In this document: positions 34,285 to 42,668 of the stretch, piece after piece | How the letters are laid out: every line of letters begins with the position of its first letter | Position numbering within the stretch: the first letter of the stretch is position 1 | From: Herbiconiux flava | GTDB lineage: Bacteria > Actinomycetota > Actinomycetes > Actinomycetales > Microbacteriaceae | Direction of reading: 5' to 3' | DNA length: 64,000 nucleotides | Assembly (NCBI RefSeq): GCF_013409865.1 | Contig: NZ_JACCBM010000001.1 | Span: forward strand, 1,674,001-1,738,000 | Translations under genes and position numbers: made by a program | The notes under the pieces: model-generated | What the model was told of the DNA's origin: nothing | Databases searched by the model: none | What the model saw: the letters and a program-made list of their open reading frames with translations, nothing else

Positions 34285-37200
34285 GTGTGGCGTGCCGATA
34301 AGAAACGAGAAGCAGACGATCCGACGTCTGCCCCCGACTCTGCCGAGTCGGCCTGGGGCCGCAACGGGCAGTCCGCTGCCGGTGGCCCGATCGGACAGGT
34401 GTTCACGACGGAGAGTCTCGTCGAACCCGCCCGTGACCTGTGGCGTGCGGAGATCGCGGCGCTCGGCGGCGAATCGCCGCTGATCGTCTTCGACGACACC
34501 CCCCGCTCGCGGATCGAGCTCAGCACCACCCATCCCGGTGGTCTGGCGCAGTTCATCACGGGCAACTCGACGCTGCTGTCGAGCCTCATCCGCGACGAGC
34601 TCGCGCTCCGGAACGCCCGCATCGCCGCGGGCGCCATCACCGACAAGGGCGTCGAGCTCCGCTCGGTGCGGGGCATCGACTCGGTGCACCTCGCCATCGG
34701 CCTCGCCGAGTGGCGCGCGCCGAACCCCGACGGCAGCCCGGCCGGCGTCGGCGACGCGGGTGCCCAGCAGTTCCGCGCGCCGGTGCTCCTCCGCCCCATC
34801 TCGGTGCGCCGCTACGGCCGCGACTTCGAGCTGAAGCTCCGCGGAGTGCCGTTCGTGAACCCCGTGCTGGTGCGCGCGCTGCAGGAGCAGTTCGGCATCA
34901 CGCTCGACGGCGAGAGCCTCGTGGCGCTGGCGCAGTCCAGCGGTGTCTTCAAGCCGCAGCCCGTGATCGACCGGCTGCGCAGCCTCACGTCCCACCTGCC
35001 CTGGTTCGCCGTCCAGCCGCGACTCGTGGTGTCGTCGTTCGCCGACGTGTCGAGCGCCATGCTGGCGGACAGCACCGAGCTCGCGCATCCGGTGCTCGAC
35101 GCCCTCGCGGGCAACTTCAGCTCCCGGCGGGCCGTGCAGGAGGGCTACCACCCCGTCGAGCCCTCGCCGCAGGACCACCGAGCCCCCAGCACCGACACCC
35201 TGCTGCTCGACGCCGACAGCGAGCAGGAGAACGTGATCGCCCAGATCTCGGGCGGCAACTCCATCGTGGTCAAGACGCTTCCGGGCACCGGCGGCACCCA
35301 GACCATCGTGAACGCCATCGGCGCCCTCGTCGCGCAGAACAAGCGCGTGCTCGTCGTCAGCCCCCGCCGCCTCAGCCTGAGCGGCATCGGCCGCCGGCTG
35401 AGCGACGTGGGCCTGCCCGGCGTCGCCGTCTCGCCCCGCACGCTGCGCCGCGACCTGATCCAGTCGATCGGCCGCAACGAGAAGGCGTCGCAGCCCCGCG
35501 TCGCCGACATCGACGAGGCCCTCGTGCGCCTGCGCGGCGTGCTGCTCGACTACCGCTCCTCGATGTCGCGCGTCGACCCGACGCTCAAGGTCTCGGTGCT
35601 CGACGCCCTGCGCGAACTCGCCCGGCTGGCGCTGCTGCCGAACCCGCCCTCGACCACGGCCCGGCTCGACCGCACCGCGCTGGAGTCGCTCGCGACCGGC
35701 CGTGCCAAGGCCGCCAAGACGCTCAGCCGCGCGGCCGAGCTCGGCCAGTTCCGCTACGGCCCCGACGACTCTCCCTGGTACGGCGCGCAGTTCTCCTCGA
35801 GCGACGACGCCCACCGCACGCACCAGCTCGCGAAGCGGCTCGACCGCACCGACCTGCCGCGGCTGCTCACCGGCGCCTACGAGCTCATCGGCCAGACCCG
35901 CATGCGGCCGTTCACCTCGCTGAACGAGCTCGGCACCTACCTGCGCCTGCTCGCCGACCTGCGCGAGACGCTCGACAAGTTCCTGCCCGTGGTCTTCGAC
36001 CGCTCGCTCACCGACCTGATCGCCGCCACCTCGCCGCGTCGCGACGCCCCGCAGATGTCGTCGACCTCGCGTCGGCGGCTCAAGGCGCTGGCCCGCGAGT
36101 ACGTGCGCCCCGGCGTGCACATCGGCGACATCAACGAGTCGCTGCGGCGCATCCAGCAGCAGCGCACGCTCTGGTACCGCTACGCGGCGGCGGGCATCCC
36201 GCCGGAGATCCCCGTCGGCATCAACGACGTGCAGGTGGCCTTCCAGCGCGTCACCGAGGACCTGGCGCAGCTCGATCTGCCGCTCGGCCGCTCCGGCACC
36301 GCGCAGCACCTCGGCGCGCTGCCGATCGACCAGCTGATCGGCATGGTCGAGGGCCTGGCCGCCGACTCGGAGGTGCTCGCCAACCTGCAGGAGCGCACCG
36401 CGCTGCTCGACTCGCTGCACGAGCACTCGCTCGACCCGCTGCTCGTCGACCTGTCGAACCGCCACGTGCCCGAGTCGGCCGTGCCCGACGAGCTCGAGCT
36501 CGCCTGGTGGCAGTCGGTGCTCGAGCTGATGCTCGAGGGCGACCGCGCCCTGCTCGGCGCCAACACCGGCGTGCTCGACCGCCTCGAGGGCGACTTCCGG
36601 CTCGTCGACGAGGCGCACGCCTCGATGAACGGCCAGCTGCTCTCGTGGCAGCTCGCCGAGACCTGGAGTGTCGGCCTCGTCGACCACCCCGCCGAGGCGA
36701 GCGCGCTCAAGGAGCTGCTGCGCACCGACAAGGTCACCTCCGCGACCCTGCACGAGGCCGCGCCGCACCTCGGCAAGGTGCTCGCGCCGGTCTGGCTCGC
36801 CTCGCCCTACGAGGTGCCGCAGATCACCGACGCGATCACCTTCGACACCGTCGTGCTCGTCGACGCGGGGGCGACCACCCTCGCCGAGAACGTCGGCGCC
36901 ATCCGTCGCGGCCGTCAGGTCGTTGCGTTCGGTGACCCGGTCACCCAGACGCCCTCGCACTTCGAGGTCGCCATCCGGCCCTTCGACGACTCCCGCACCC
37001 GCACGGCGGTCGACGCCGAGCTGGTCGAGGAGCTGCACGCCGACTCGGCGCTCGCCCGACTGGCCGACCTCGTGCCGACACTCTCGCTCACCCGCAGCTA
37101 CCGCGCGGGCGGCGAAGACCTGGCCGAGCTCGTCAACCACCGCTTCTACGGCGGCAAGATCGACTCCCTGCCCTGGGCCGGCACCTTCCTCGGCCACGGC

Positions 37201-38079
37201 AGCCTCGCGCTGCACTACGTCGAGGGCCGCGGCGGCATGCCCGACTCCGAGACCGGGGCCGTCGAGAGCGTCGACGCCGAGGTCGACGAGGTCGTCTCGC
37301 TCGTGCTCGACCACGCGATCAACTACCCGCGCGAGTCGCTGATGGTCATCACGGCGTCGCCGAAGCATGCCGTGCGCGTGCAGCAGGCCGTGCTGGCGGC
37401 GTTCGCGAAGCGCAGCGACCTGGCCGACTTCATCCTGAAGGAGCGGGCCGAGCCGTTCATGGTCGCCACGCTCGAGCAGTCGGTGGCCCAGAGCCGCGAC
37501 CGCGTGATCTTCTCGGTCGGCTACGGCAAGACCGCCCACGGGCGCGTGCTCACGAATTTCGGCGGGCTCGCTCGTCCCGGGGGAGAGCGTCTGCTCGCCG
37601 TCGGTATGACGAGGGCCCGTCGATCCATGGACATCGTGAGCTGCTTCATGCCCGCCGACATCGACGAGGAGCGGATGAACTACGGGGTCGTGGCGCTGCG
37701 CCAGATCCTGCAGGAGGCCGAGACCGGGCCGACGCCCGACACCTTCTCGAGCCCCGGCGACGCGCTGCTGATCGATCTCGCCCGCCGGCTCGGCGCGCGC
37801 GGCCTCGAGGTGGCCTTCGAGCACCGCGGCAAGCTGACGCTGGTGGCCTCGCACGACGGTCGCGCGATCGCGATCGAGACGGATGCGGTGGTGCACTCCA
37901 CCTCGCTCCGCGAGTCCCTGCGCCTCCGGCCCGACATGCTCCGCCGGCTCGGCTGGCACTACCTGCGGGTGCACTCCTTCGAGCTGTTCACGAACCCGGA
38001 GGCCGTGGCGGCCCGCATCGCCTCGGTGATCGGGGTGCGCGAGCTGCAGCTGGTGGAGACGTCGCCGATCTCGGTCTGA
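34285..38079 (+). CDS. Degenerate SF1 helicase/nuclease-like protein
   Basis: 1264 residues from GTG 34285. Architecture of DUF4011-type SF1 helicases with a C-terminal Vsr-like nuclease (REase_MTES_1575 type). The N-terminal ~310 residues and a long helical insert (~400-840) surround the two RecA-like domains. Helicase motifs are recognisable but mutated. Walker A is PGTGGTQT (333-340) with Gly337 in place of Lys. Walker B is VDAGA (860) with Ala861 in place of the catalytic Glu. GDPVTQTP (883) stands for GDxxQLPP. Motif IV LTRSYRAGG, FSVGYG and motif VI VGMTRARRS (1106) survive. In the nuclease part IETD (Glu1198, Asp1200) remains but the first Asp strand is altered. ATP hydrolysis is therefore unlikely; a binding or scaffold role is inferred. 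Confidence 0.8.
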   Translation: MWRADKKREADDPTSAPDSAESAWGRNGQSAAGGPIGQVFTTESLVEPARDLWRAEIAALGGESPLIVFDDTPRSRIELSTTHPGGLAQFITGNSTLLSSLIRDELALRNARIAAGAITDKGVELRSVRGIDSVHLAIGLAEWRAPNPDGSPAGVGDAGAQQFRAPVLLRPISVRRYGRDFELKLRGVPFVNPVLVRALQEQFGITLDGESLVALAQSSGVFKPQPVIDRLRSLTSHLPWFAVQPRLVVSSFADVSSAMLADSTELAHPVLDALAGNFSSRRAVQEGYHPVEPSPQDHRAPSTDTLLLDADSEQENVIAQISGGNSIVVKTLPGTGGTQTIVNAIGALVAQNKRVLVVSPRRLSLSGIGRRLSDVGLPGVAVSPRTLRRDLIQSIGRNEKASQPRVADIDEALVRLRGVLLDYRSSMSRVDPTLKVSVLDALRELARLALLPNPPSTTARLDRTALESLATGRAKAAKTLSRAAELGQFRYGPDDSPWYGAQFSSSDDAHRTHQLAKRLDRTDLPRLLTGAYELIGQTRMRPFTSLNELGTYLRLLADLRETLDKFLPVVFDRSLTDLIAATSPRRDAPQMSSTSRRRLKALAREYVRPGVHIGDINESLRRIQQQRTLWYRYAAAGIPPEIPVGINDVQVAFQRVTEDLAQLDLPLGRSGTAQHLGALPIDQLIGMVEGLAADSEVLANLQERTALLDSLHEHSLDPLLVDLSNRHVPESAVPDELELAWWQSVLELMLEGDRALLGANTGVLDRLEGDFRLVDEAHASMNGQLLSWQLAETWSVGLVDHPAEASALKELLRTDKVTSATLHEAAPHLGKVLAPVWLASPYEVPQITDAITFDTVVLVDAGATTLAENVGAIRRGRQVVAFGDPVTQTPSHFEVAIRPFDDSRTRTAVDAELVEELHADSALARLADLVPTLSLTRSYRAGGEDLAELVNHRFYGGKIDSLPWAGTFLGHGSLALHYVEGRGGMPDSETGAVESVDAEVDEVVSLVLDHAINYPRESLMVITASPKHAVRVQQAVLAAFAKRSDLADFILKERAEPFMVATLEQSVAQSRDRVIFSVGYGKTAHGRVLTNFGGLARPGGERLLAVGMTRARRSMDIVSCFMPADIDEERMNYGVVALRQILQEAETGPTPDTFSSPGDALLIDLARRLGARGLEVAFEHRGKLTLVASHDGRAIAIETDAVVHSTSLRESLRLRPDMLRRLGWHYLRVHSFELFTNPEAVAARIASVIGVRELQLVETSPISV

Positions 38080-38112
38080 GTCCGGCATCCGGGCTGGGTC
38101 CGGCATCCGGGC
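38080..38112. repeat. 15-bp direct repeat after the helicase-like gene
   Basis: GTCCGGCATCCGGGC at 38080-38094 and 38098-38112, spaced 18 bases. Each copy carries one GCATCCG heptamer, so this is a tandem pair of the dispersed motif at a gene end. Confidence 0.7.
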
Positions 38113-38132
38113 CCGGCCCGTACGCTGGTGTC

Positions 38133-38348
38133 ATGGACGTGAAGAAGCTCGGGCGCCGGCGTGTGGCCACCTCGGCCGTGCGGGGGAGCGACCCGTCACC
38201 CCAGACGGGGCCCGACGGCGAGCGGGTGCGCGCCGCGGAGGACACCGATCAGGCGTGGGGCGTCACCCCGCGCGCGGGCGGTGGCGGAGCATCCGGAGCC
38301 GGCGCCAACGACGAGCAGCTCAAGCGGGACGTGCCCCCGCACTGGTGA
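38133..38348 (+). CDS. Small conserved-type actinobacterial protein
   Basis: 71 residues. Basic N-terminus (KKLGRRR), a Gly/Ala-rich disordered centre and a C-terminal NDEQLKRDVPPHW. Very short proteins that end in an xL-x-PPHW/H motif are common and unnamed in actinobacteria. A TACGCT -10 box ends 6 bases before the ATG, so it probably has its own leaderless transcript. No function is known to me. It ends 3 bases from the convergent mscL stop. Confidence 0.65.
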   Translation: MDVKKLGRRRVATSAVRGSDPSPQTGPDGERVRAAEDTDQAWGVTPRAGGGGASGAGANDEQLKRDVPPHW

Positions 38349-38351
38349 CCG

Positions 38352-38810
38352 CTAGTGCTTCGGCACGTGACCCGTCGCCGGTGGCTCGTCCGCCGCGGCG
38401 GCCCGCTGGGCGGCGAGCAGGTCGCGGATCTCGATCAGCAGCTCGGTCTCGGTGGGAGGGAGCTCCTCGTTCGTCTTCTCGAGCGACTCGGCCGGGGTGC
38501 CCTTGATGGCGAACGCCGCCTTCTTGAGGTGGTTGATCGGCAGCACGAAGACGAAGTAGACGACGACGGCGACGATCAGGAACTGGATGATCGCACCCAG
38601 TACGGCGCCGAACTTGATCTCGGCGTCGCCGATCGCGACGATGCCCGCGCTATCGAGGCTGTCGGCCCGGAACAGCGCCCCGATGATCGGGTTGAAGATG
38701 TTCGCGACGATCGAGTTGACGACCGCGGTGAAGGCGGCGCCGATGACCACGGCGACCGCGAGGTCGATGACGTTTCCGCGGAGGATGAACTCCCTGAATC
38801 CCTTGAACAT
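38352..38810 (-). CDS. mscL: Large-conductance mechanosensitive channel MscL
   Basis: 152 residues. N-terminal amphipathic helix MFKGFREFILRGNVIDLAVAV, shown in part; first membrane helix with AVVIGAAF and the pore-lining Gly/Ala pattern. A periplasmic loop and second helix (IQFLIVAVVVYFVFVLP) follow, with a charged C-terminal helix containing ETELLIEIRDLL. It forms a homopentameric emergency valve that opens under membrane tension. It belongs to the conserved actinobacterial block with the fmdB-like, cyclo-ligase and galU genes. Confidence 0.96.
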   Translation of the reverse strand: MFKGFREFILRGNVIDLAVAVVIGAAFTAVVNSIVANIFNPIIGALFRADSLDSAGIVAIGDAEIKFGAVLGAIIQFLIVAVVVYFVFVLPINHLKKAAFAIKGTPAESLEKTNEELPPTETELLIEIRDLLAAQRAAAADEPPATGHVPKH

Positions 38811-38820
38811 GGGATCAAGC

Positions 38821-39147
38821 CTAGGAGGAAGCCGCCTTCGACGGCGTCGACGTGGCCGCCGGAGCCGACTTCGAGCTGGAGGAATCGGACTTCGACGCGC
38901 TGCTGGAGCTGCCGCCGCCGGAGTCGGAGTTCGACGACGAGCTCGAGGCGGGCGTCGAGTCGGACGTCTTCGCCCGCGAGTCGGTGCGGTAGAAGCCCGA
39001 GCCGTTGAAGGTCACGCCGACGGGGCTGAAGACCTTGCGCAGCTTGCCGCCGCAGACGGGGCACTCGGTGAGCGTGTCGTCGGTGAAGGCCTGCTGGATG
39101 TCGAAGGCGTTGTCGCACTCGGTGCAGCGGTAGGAGTAGGTGGGCAC
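38821..39147 (-). CDS. FmdB-type zinc-ribbon protein
   Basis: 108 residues from GTG 39147 with GGAGG upstream. The CxxC pairs at Cys8/Cys11 and Cys29/Cys32 form a small zinc ribbon in the first ~50 residues; the remaining ~50 are a Ser/Ala-rich, probably disordered tail. The family occurs next to 5-formyl-THF cyclo-ligase genes in actinobacteria; its role is regulatory or unknown. It is 10 bases from mscL on the same strand. Confidence 0.9.
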   Translation of the reverse strand: MPTYSYRCTECDNAFDIQQAFTDDTLTECPVCGGKLRKVFSPVGVTFNGSGFYRTDSRAKTSDSTPASSSSSNSDSGGGSSSSASKSDSSSSKSAPAATSTPSKAASS

Positions 39148-39178
39148 AGGAGCCTCCGGGAACGGGCTTCTCGCGCGG

Positions 39179-39763
39179 TCAGCGCGCGAAACGGATGATG
39201 CGGGTGGGGGTGACGGCTCCGTCGACGGGTGCGTCGTGCACCTCGCGGGGCACCTCGTCGAGGATCTCGTCGTCGAACACGACGGCGAACACCGGCGGGC
39301 AGTTCTCCATGGAGCCGAGGGTGCGGTCGAAGTAGCCGCGGCCCCAGCCCATGCGGGTGCCCCGGCCGTCGACGGCCGAGGCGGGGATCACGATGAGGTC
39401 GGCGTCGTTGATGGCGATCGGGCCGAGGATGCCGCCGGCCGGCTCGGGCAGGCCGTAGAGCCCCTCGGTCTCGGTCTCGCCGTCGGCCTCGGCCCAGTCG
39501 AGCAGGCCGTCCTGGCGGGCGATCGGCAGGAGCACGCGGCGGCCGTCGGCGAGCGCCCAGTTGATGAAGGGGCGCGTGTTCGGCTCGAACGACGTCGACA
39601 GGTACGCGGAGATGACCCGCGCATCCGTCTCGGTGGCGATCTTCACGAGGTTCTCGGTGAAGCCCAGCTCGGCGGCGTCGACGACATGGGCGGGGCGGGT
39701 TCGCCGGCGCTCGCGCAGCTCGGCGCGGAGGGCCCGCTTGTCGGTGCTGCGGTCGGTGGCCAT
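39179..39763 (-). CDS. 5-formyltetrahydrofolate cyclo-ligase
   Basis: 194 residues from ATG 39763, chosen because a TAGAAT -10 box ends 7 bases upstream (leaderless type). The ATP/phosphate site RGTRMGWGRGYFDRTL lies at ~137-152 and the KRALRAELRERRR start is typical of the family. It converts 5-formyl-THF to 5,10-methenyl-THF with ATP, returning storage folate to one-carbon metabolism. Divergent from galU, as in mycobacteria. Confidence 0.93.
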   Translation of the reverse strand: MATDRSTDKRALRAELRERRRTRPAHVVDAAELGFTENLVKIATETDARVISAYLSTSFEPNTRPFINWALADGRRVLLPIARQDGLLDWAEADGETETEGLYGLPEPAGGILGPIAINDADLIVIPASAVDGRGTRMGWGRGYFDRTLGSMENCPPVFAVVFDDEILDEVPREVHDAPVDGAVTPTRIIRFAR

Positions 39764-39770
39764 GAGATCG

Positions 39771-39816
39771 ATTCTAGAGCCGCGTGGAGTGAGGGATGCG
39801 CGAACCTGGATATGCT
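39771..39816. promoter_or_regulatory. Divergent leaderless promoters, cyclo-ligase and galU
   Basis: Minus strand: TAGAAT at 39771-39776, 7 bases before the cyclo-ligase ATG. Plus strand: TATGCT at 39811-39816, 7 bases before the galU ATG. Neither gene has a Shine-Dalgarno. Both transcripts are expected to begin at the start codon. Confidence 0.6.
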
Positions 39817-39823
39817 CTCGGAC

Positions 39824-40714
39824 ATGGGGACACCACTGACCAAAGCAGTTATTCCGGCCGCCGGACTCGGCACGCGCTTCCTTCCCGCCACCAAGGCGAT
39901 GCCCAAGGAGATGCTGCCGGTCGTCGACAAGCCCGCCATCCAGTACGTCGTGGAGGAGGCCGTCAGCGCCGGCCTGAACGACGTCCTCGTGGTCACGGGC
40001 CGCAACAAGGCCGCCATCGAGAACCACTTCGACCGGGTCTACGAGCTCGAGTCGACGCTCGAGCAGAAGGGCAAGGGCGAGATGCTCCGGGTGGTCAACG
40101 AGTCCACCGCCCTCGCCGAGATGCACTACGTGCGCCAGGGCGACCCGCTGGGTCTCGGCCACGCGGTGCTGCGCTCGCGCATGCACGTCGGCCACGAGCC
40201 GTTCGCCGTGCTGCTCGGTGACGACATCATCGACGCCCGCGACCCCCTGCTGAAGCGGATGCTCGAGGTGCAGGACAAGCGTTCGGCCACCGTCATCGCG
40301 CTGATGGAGGTCGACCCCTCGATGACCCACCTCTACGGTGTCGCCTCGGTCGAGGCCACCGACGAGGACGACGTGGTGAAGGTCACCGGTCTCGTCGAGA
40401 AGCCCGACGAGGGCACCGCGCCCTCGAACCTCGCGGTGATCGGCCGCTACGTGCTCCAGCCCGAGGTCTTCGAGATCCTCGAGAACACGCCTCCGGGCAA
40501 GGGCGGCGAGATCCAGCTGACGGATGCTCTGCTCACGCTCGCCGACGACGACTCGATCGCGGGCGGCGTCTACGGCGTCGTCTTCGGCGGCCGTCGCTAC
40601 GACACCGGCGACAAGCTCGACTACATCAAGGCGATCGTGCAGCTCGCCAGCGACCGCAGGGACCTCGGTCCCGACCTCCGGCCGTGGCTGCAGGAGTTCG
40701 TGGCCGGACTCTGA
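39824..40714 (+). CDS. galU: UTP-glucose-1-phosphate uridylyltransferase
   Basis: 296 residues from ATG 39824. Nucleotide-binding start AVIPAAGLGTRFLPATKAMPK (in part) with the catalytic Arg and Lys residues, LGDDIID for metal/uridine binding and VEKPDEG near residue 191. It makes UDP-glucose for cell-wall glycans, trehalose and exopolysaccharide, including any product of the glycosyltransferase at 22189. Leaderless start. Typical length. Confidence 0.96.
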   Translation: MGTPLTKAVIPAAGLGTRFLPATKAMPKEMLPVVDKPAIQYVVEEAVSAGLNDVLVVTGRNKAAIENHFDRVYELESTLEQKGKGEMLRVVNESTALAEMHYVRQGDPLGLGHAVLRSRMHVGHEPFAVLLGDDIIDARDPLLKRMLEVQDKRSATVIALMEVDPSMTHLYGVASVEATDEDDVVKVTGLVEKPDEGTAPSNLAVIGRYVLQPEVFEILENTPPGKGGEIQLTDALLTLADDDSIAGGVYGVVFGGRRYDTGDKLDYIKAIVQLASDRRDLGPDLRPWLQEFVAGL

Positions 40715-40745
40715 ACCGGACGGGCCCCGCGGTAGTGTTCCAGCC

Positions 40746-41399
40746 ATGTTCGTACCCACTCTGACCGAGGGGCGCGTCACGCTCCGGCCCATCCGGGTGC
40801 GGGACGCCAAGACCCTCGAGCGCGAGCTGATCGAGAACCGGTCGTGGCTGCGCACGTGGGAGGCGACCAACCCGCAGGGTCCGATGTCCTTCGACACCCG
40901 CGCGAGCATCCGCTCTCTTCAGACGAATGCGCGCGCGGGGTTCGGCCTGCCCTTTTTGATCGAGTACGACGGCGAGGTCGCCGGCCAGCTGAACGTGTCG
41001 TCGATCACCTACGGCTCGGTGGCCTCGGCCTCGATCGGCTACTGGGTGTCGGAGCGCTTCGCCGGCAAGAACATCACGCCGATCAGCACGGCGCTCGCGA
41101 GCGACTACTGCTTCTTCTCGGTGGGGCTGCACCGCATCGAGATCTGCATCCGGCCCGAGAACGGGCCGAGCCTGCGCGTGGTCGAGAAGCTGGGCTTCCG
41201 GTACGAGGGGCTGCGGCGTCGGTACATCCACATCAACGGCGACTGGCGCGACCACTTCTGCTTCGCGCTGGTGCGCGAGGAGCTGCCCGTGGGCGTGCTG
41301 CGGCGGTGGCAGGAGGGCGAGGTGCCCGTGGGTGACGGGGTCGTGCCCGAGAGCGAGCGCATCGCGGCGCAGCGGGCCATCCCGATCACACGCGCCTGA
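40746..41399 (+). CDS. RimJ/RimL-type GNAT acetyltransferase
   Basis: 217 residues from ATG 40746; TAGTGT ends 7 bases before it. Starts with GRVTLRPIRVRDA as RimJ-type enzymes; the acetyl-CoA loop is diverged (SERFAGKNITPISTAL), and RIEICIRPENGPSLRVVEKLGF is the family's C-terminal half. These enzymes acetylate protein N-termini or other amines. Gene order galU-(moeA)-rimJ is known from mycobacteria; here moeA is absent. Confidence 0.9.
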   Translation: MFVPTLTEGRVTLRPIRVRDAKTLERELIENRSWLRTWEATNPQGPMSFDTRASIRSLQTNARAGFGLPFLIEYDGEVAGQLNVSSITYGSVASASIGYWVSERFAGKNITPISTALASDYCFFSVGLHRIEICIRPENGPSLRVVEKLGFRYEGLRRRYIHINGDWRDHFCFALVREELPVGVLRRWQEGEVPVGDGVVPESERIAAQRAIPITRA

Positions 41400-41522
41400 C
41401 GGCCACGGCGGCGCCCGCCGTCGCGCGCGTCCGACACCCGCCGGCTCACGCGGAGCCGATTCCCACCCGACACACGTCCCGCGTTGAGGGGTGCGGGCGG
41501 CGCGCGCCCCTACCGTAGAGCC

Positions 41523-42530
41523 ATGACGACGGACTGGCTCAGCGGAGGGTTCATCATCGCCCTCGCGGCGGTGCTGTGGCTCGCGTACCTGCTGCCGTCG
41601 TGGTTCCGTTCGCGCCAGTACCTCGCCACGGAGCGGAACGCCGTGCGGCTGCAGCAGACCCTGCGCATCCTCGCCGAGACCGCCGAGGTGCCCGAGGAGA
41701 TCCGGGTCGAGGCGAGTGCGCGGTCGATCGCCGAGCAGGAGCGCATCCTGAAGCACCGGTCGCAGCAGCAGTCGCTCTCGGCCGTGCCGACCGCCGTGCG
41801 CACCGCCGACCGGCTGCGCCGCTCGCGCGCCGTGACCGCTCTGGTGCTCGCCGTCTCGCTCTCGGTCGCCGTGCTCGGCGGCATGCAGGCCGTCTACACC
41901 GGTGCCTGGATCATCCTGATCGGCGGCGCGCTGGCCTCGGTCGTCAGCATCGCGGTGCTGGTGCGGCTCGCCCGGGCCGGACGCCGGCTGCGGCTGCCCG
42001 CCTCGCTCGCGCCGAACGGAGTGCCGCTGGCCTCGCCGGAGCTCGTCGACTACGGGTTCGAGGACGCCGCCGCACCCGCCGTCGTCGGGGCGGAGGACGA
42101 CGGCCGCTCGGCCGGCGACCGCGCCTCGGGCTGGGTGCCCGTCGCCGTGCCGCGACCCCTCTACCTCTCGCGCACGGCCCTGCCGCTCGGTCTCGACCAG
42201 CCTGCCGAGGTCGACGTGCCCGAGCGGCTCGACACGGTGAAGACCGCCGAACTCGCGGAGGCCACCGCGCGCGCCTCCCGTGAGCGGGCGGAGCCCGACC
42301 ACCACGAGTCGCTGCGCCGGGCCGCTGCCTCGGCCGAGGCCGCCCTGCGGGCGCGCCTGGAGGCCGAGTCGGCCACCGTCGCCTCGCTGCCCGTCGCGGA
42401 GCCTGTCGCGCCGGCCGCCCCGGTCGCCCCCGCCGTGCCGTCCCGCTTCGCCCGCATGGGCATCGTCGACGGCGACACCGACGCCCACCTCGACATCGAC
42501 GCCGTTCTCGCACGGCGGCGCGCGGGCTGA
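41523..42530 (+). CDS. Two-region membrane protein, Rv0996-position hypothetical
   Basis: 335 residues from ATG 41523 (TACCGT ends 6 bases upstream). One membrane helix at the N-terminus (GGFIIALAAVLWLAYLLP), a cytosolic charged helix (~27-100), two more helices (~105-155) and a long Ala/Glu-rich C-terminal region that may form coiled coil before an ordered RFARMGIVDGD end. Unknown function. Its place after galU/rimJ matches an uncharacterised membrane protein in mycobacteria. Confidence 0.75.
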   Translation: MTTDWLSGGFIIALAAVLWLAYLLPSWFRSRQYLATERNAVRLQQTLRILAETAEVPEEIRVEASARSIAEQERILKHRSQQQSLSAVPTAVRTADRLRRSRAVTALVLAVSLSVAVLGGMQAVYTGAWIILIGGALASVVSIAVLVRLARAGRRLRLPASLAPNGVPLASPELVDYGFEDAAAPAVVGAEDDGRSAGDRASGWVPVAVPRPLYLSRTALPLGLDQPAEVDVPERLDTVKTAELAEATARASRERAEPDHHESLRRAAASAEAALRARLEAESATVASLPVAEPVAPAAPVAPAVPSRFARMGIVDGDTDAHLDIDAVLARRRAG

Positions 42531-42668
42531 CACTGCGCCGTGCTGGCACGGCGTCGCGCCGGCTGAGCTCGCCCGATCGTCTCGCGGCGGGGTGGTGCGG
42601 AACGCGCATCCGTCGACCTGCCCGTCGTATGCCCGAGCGGCGATGGGCTCCGCTCCTAGGATGGCGGC

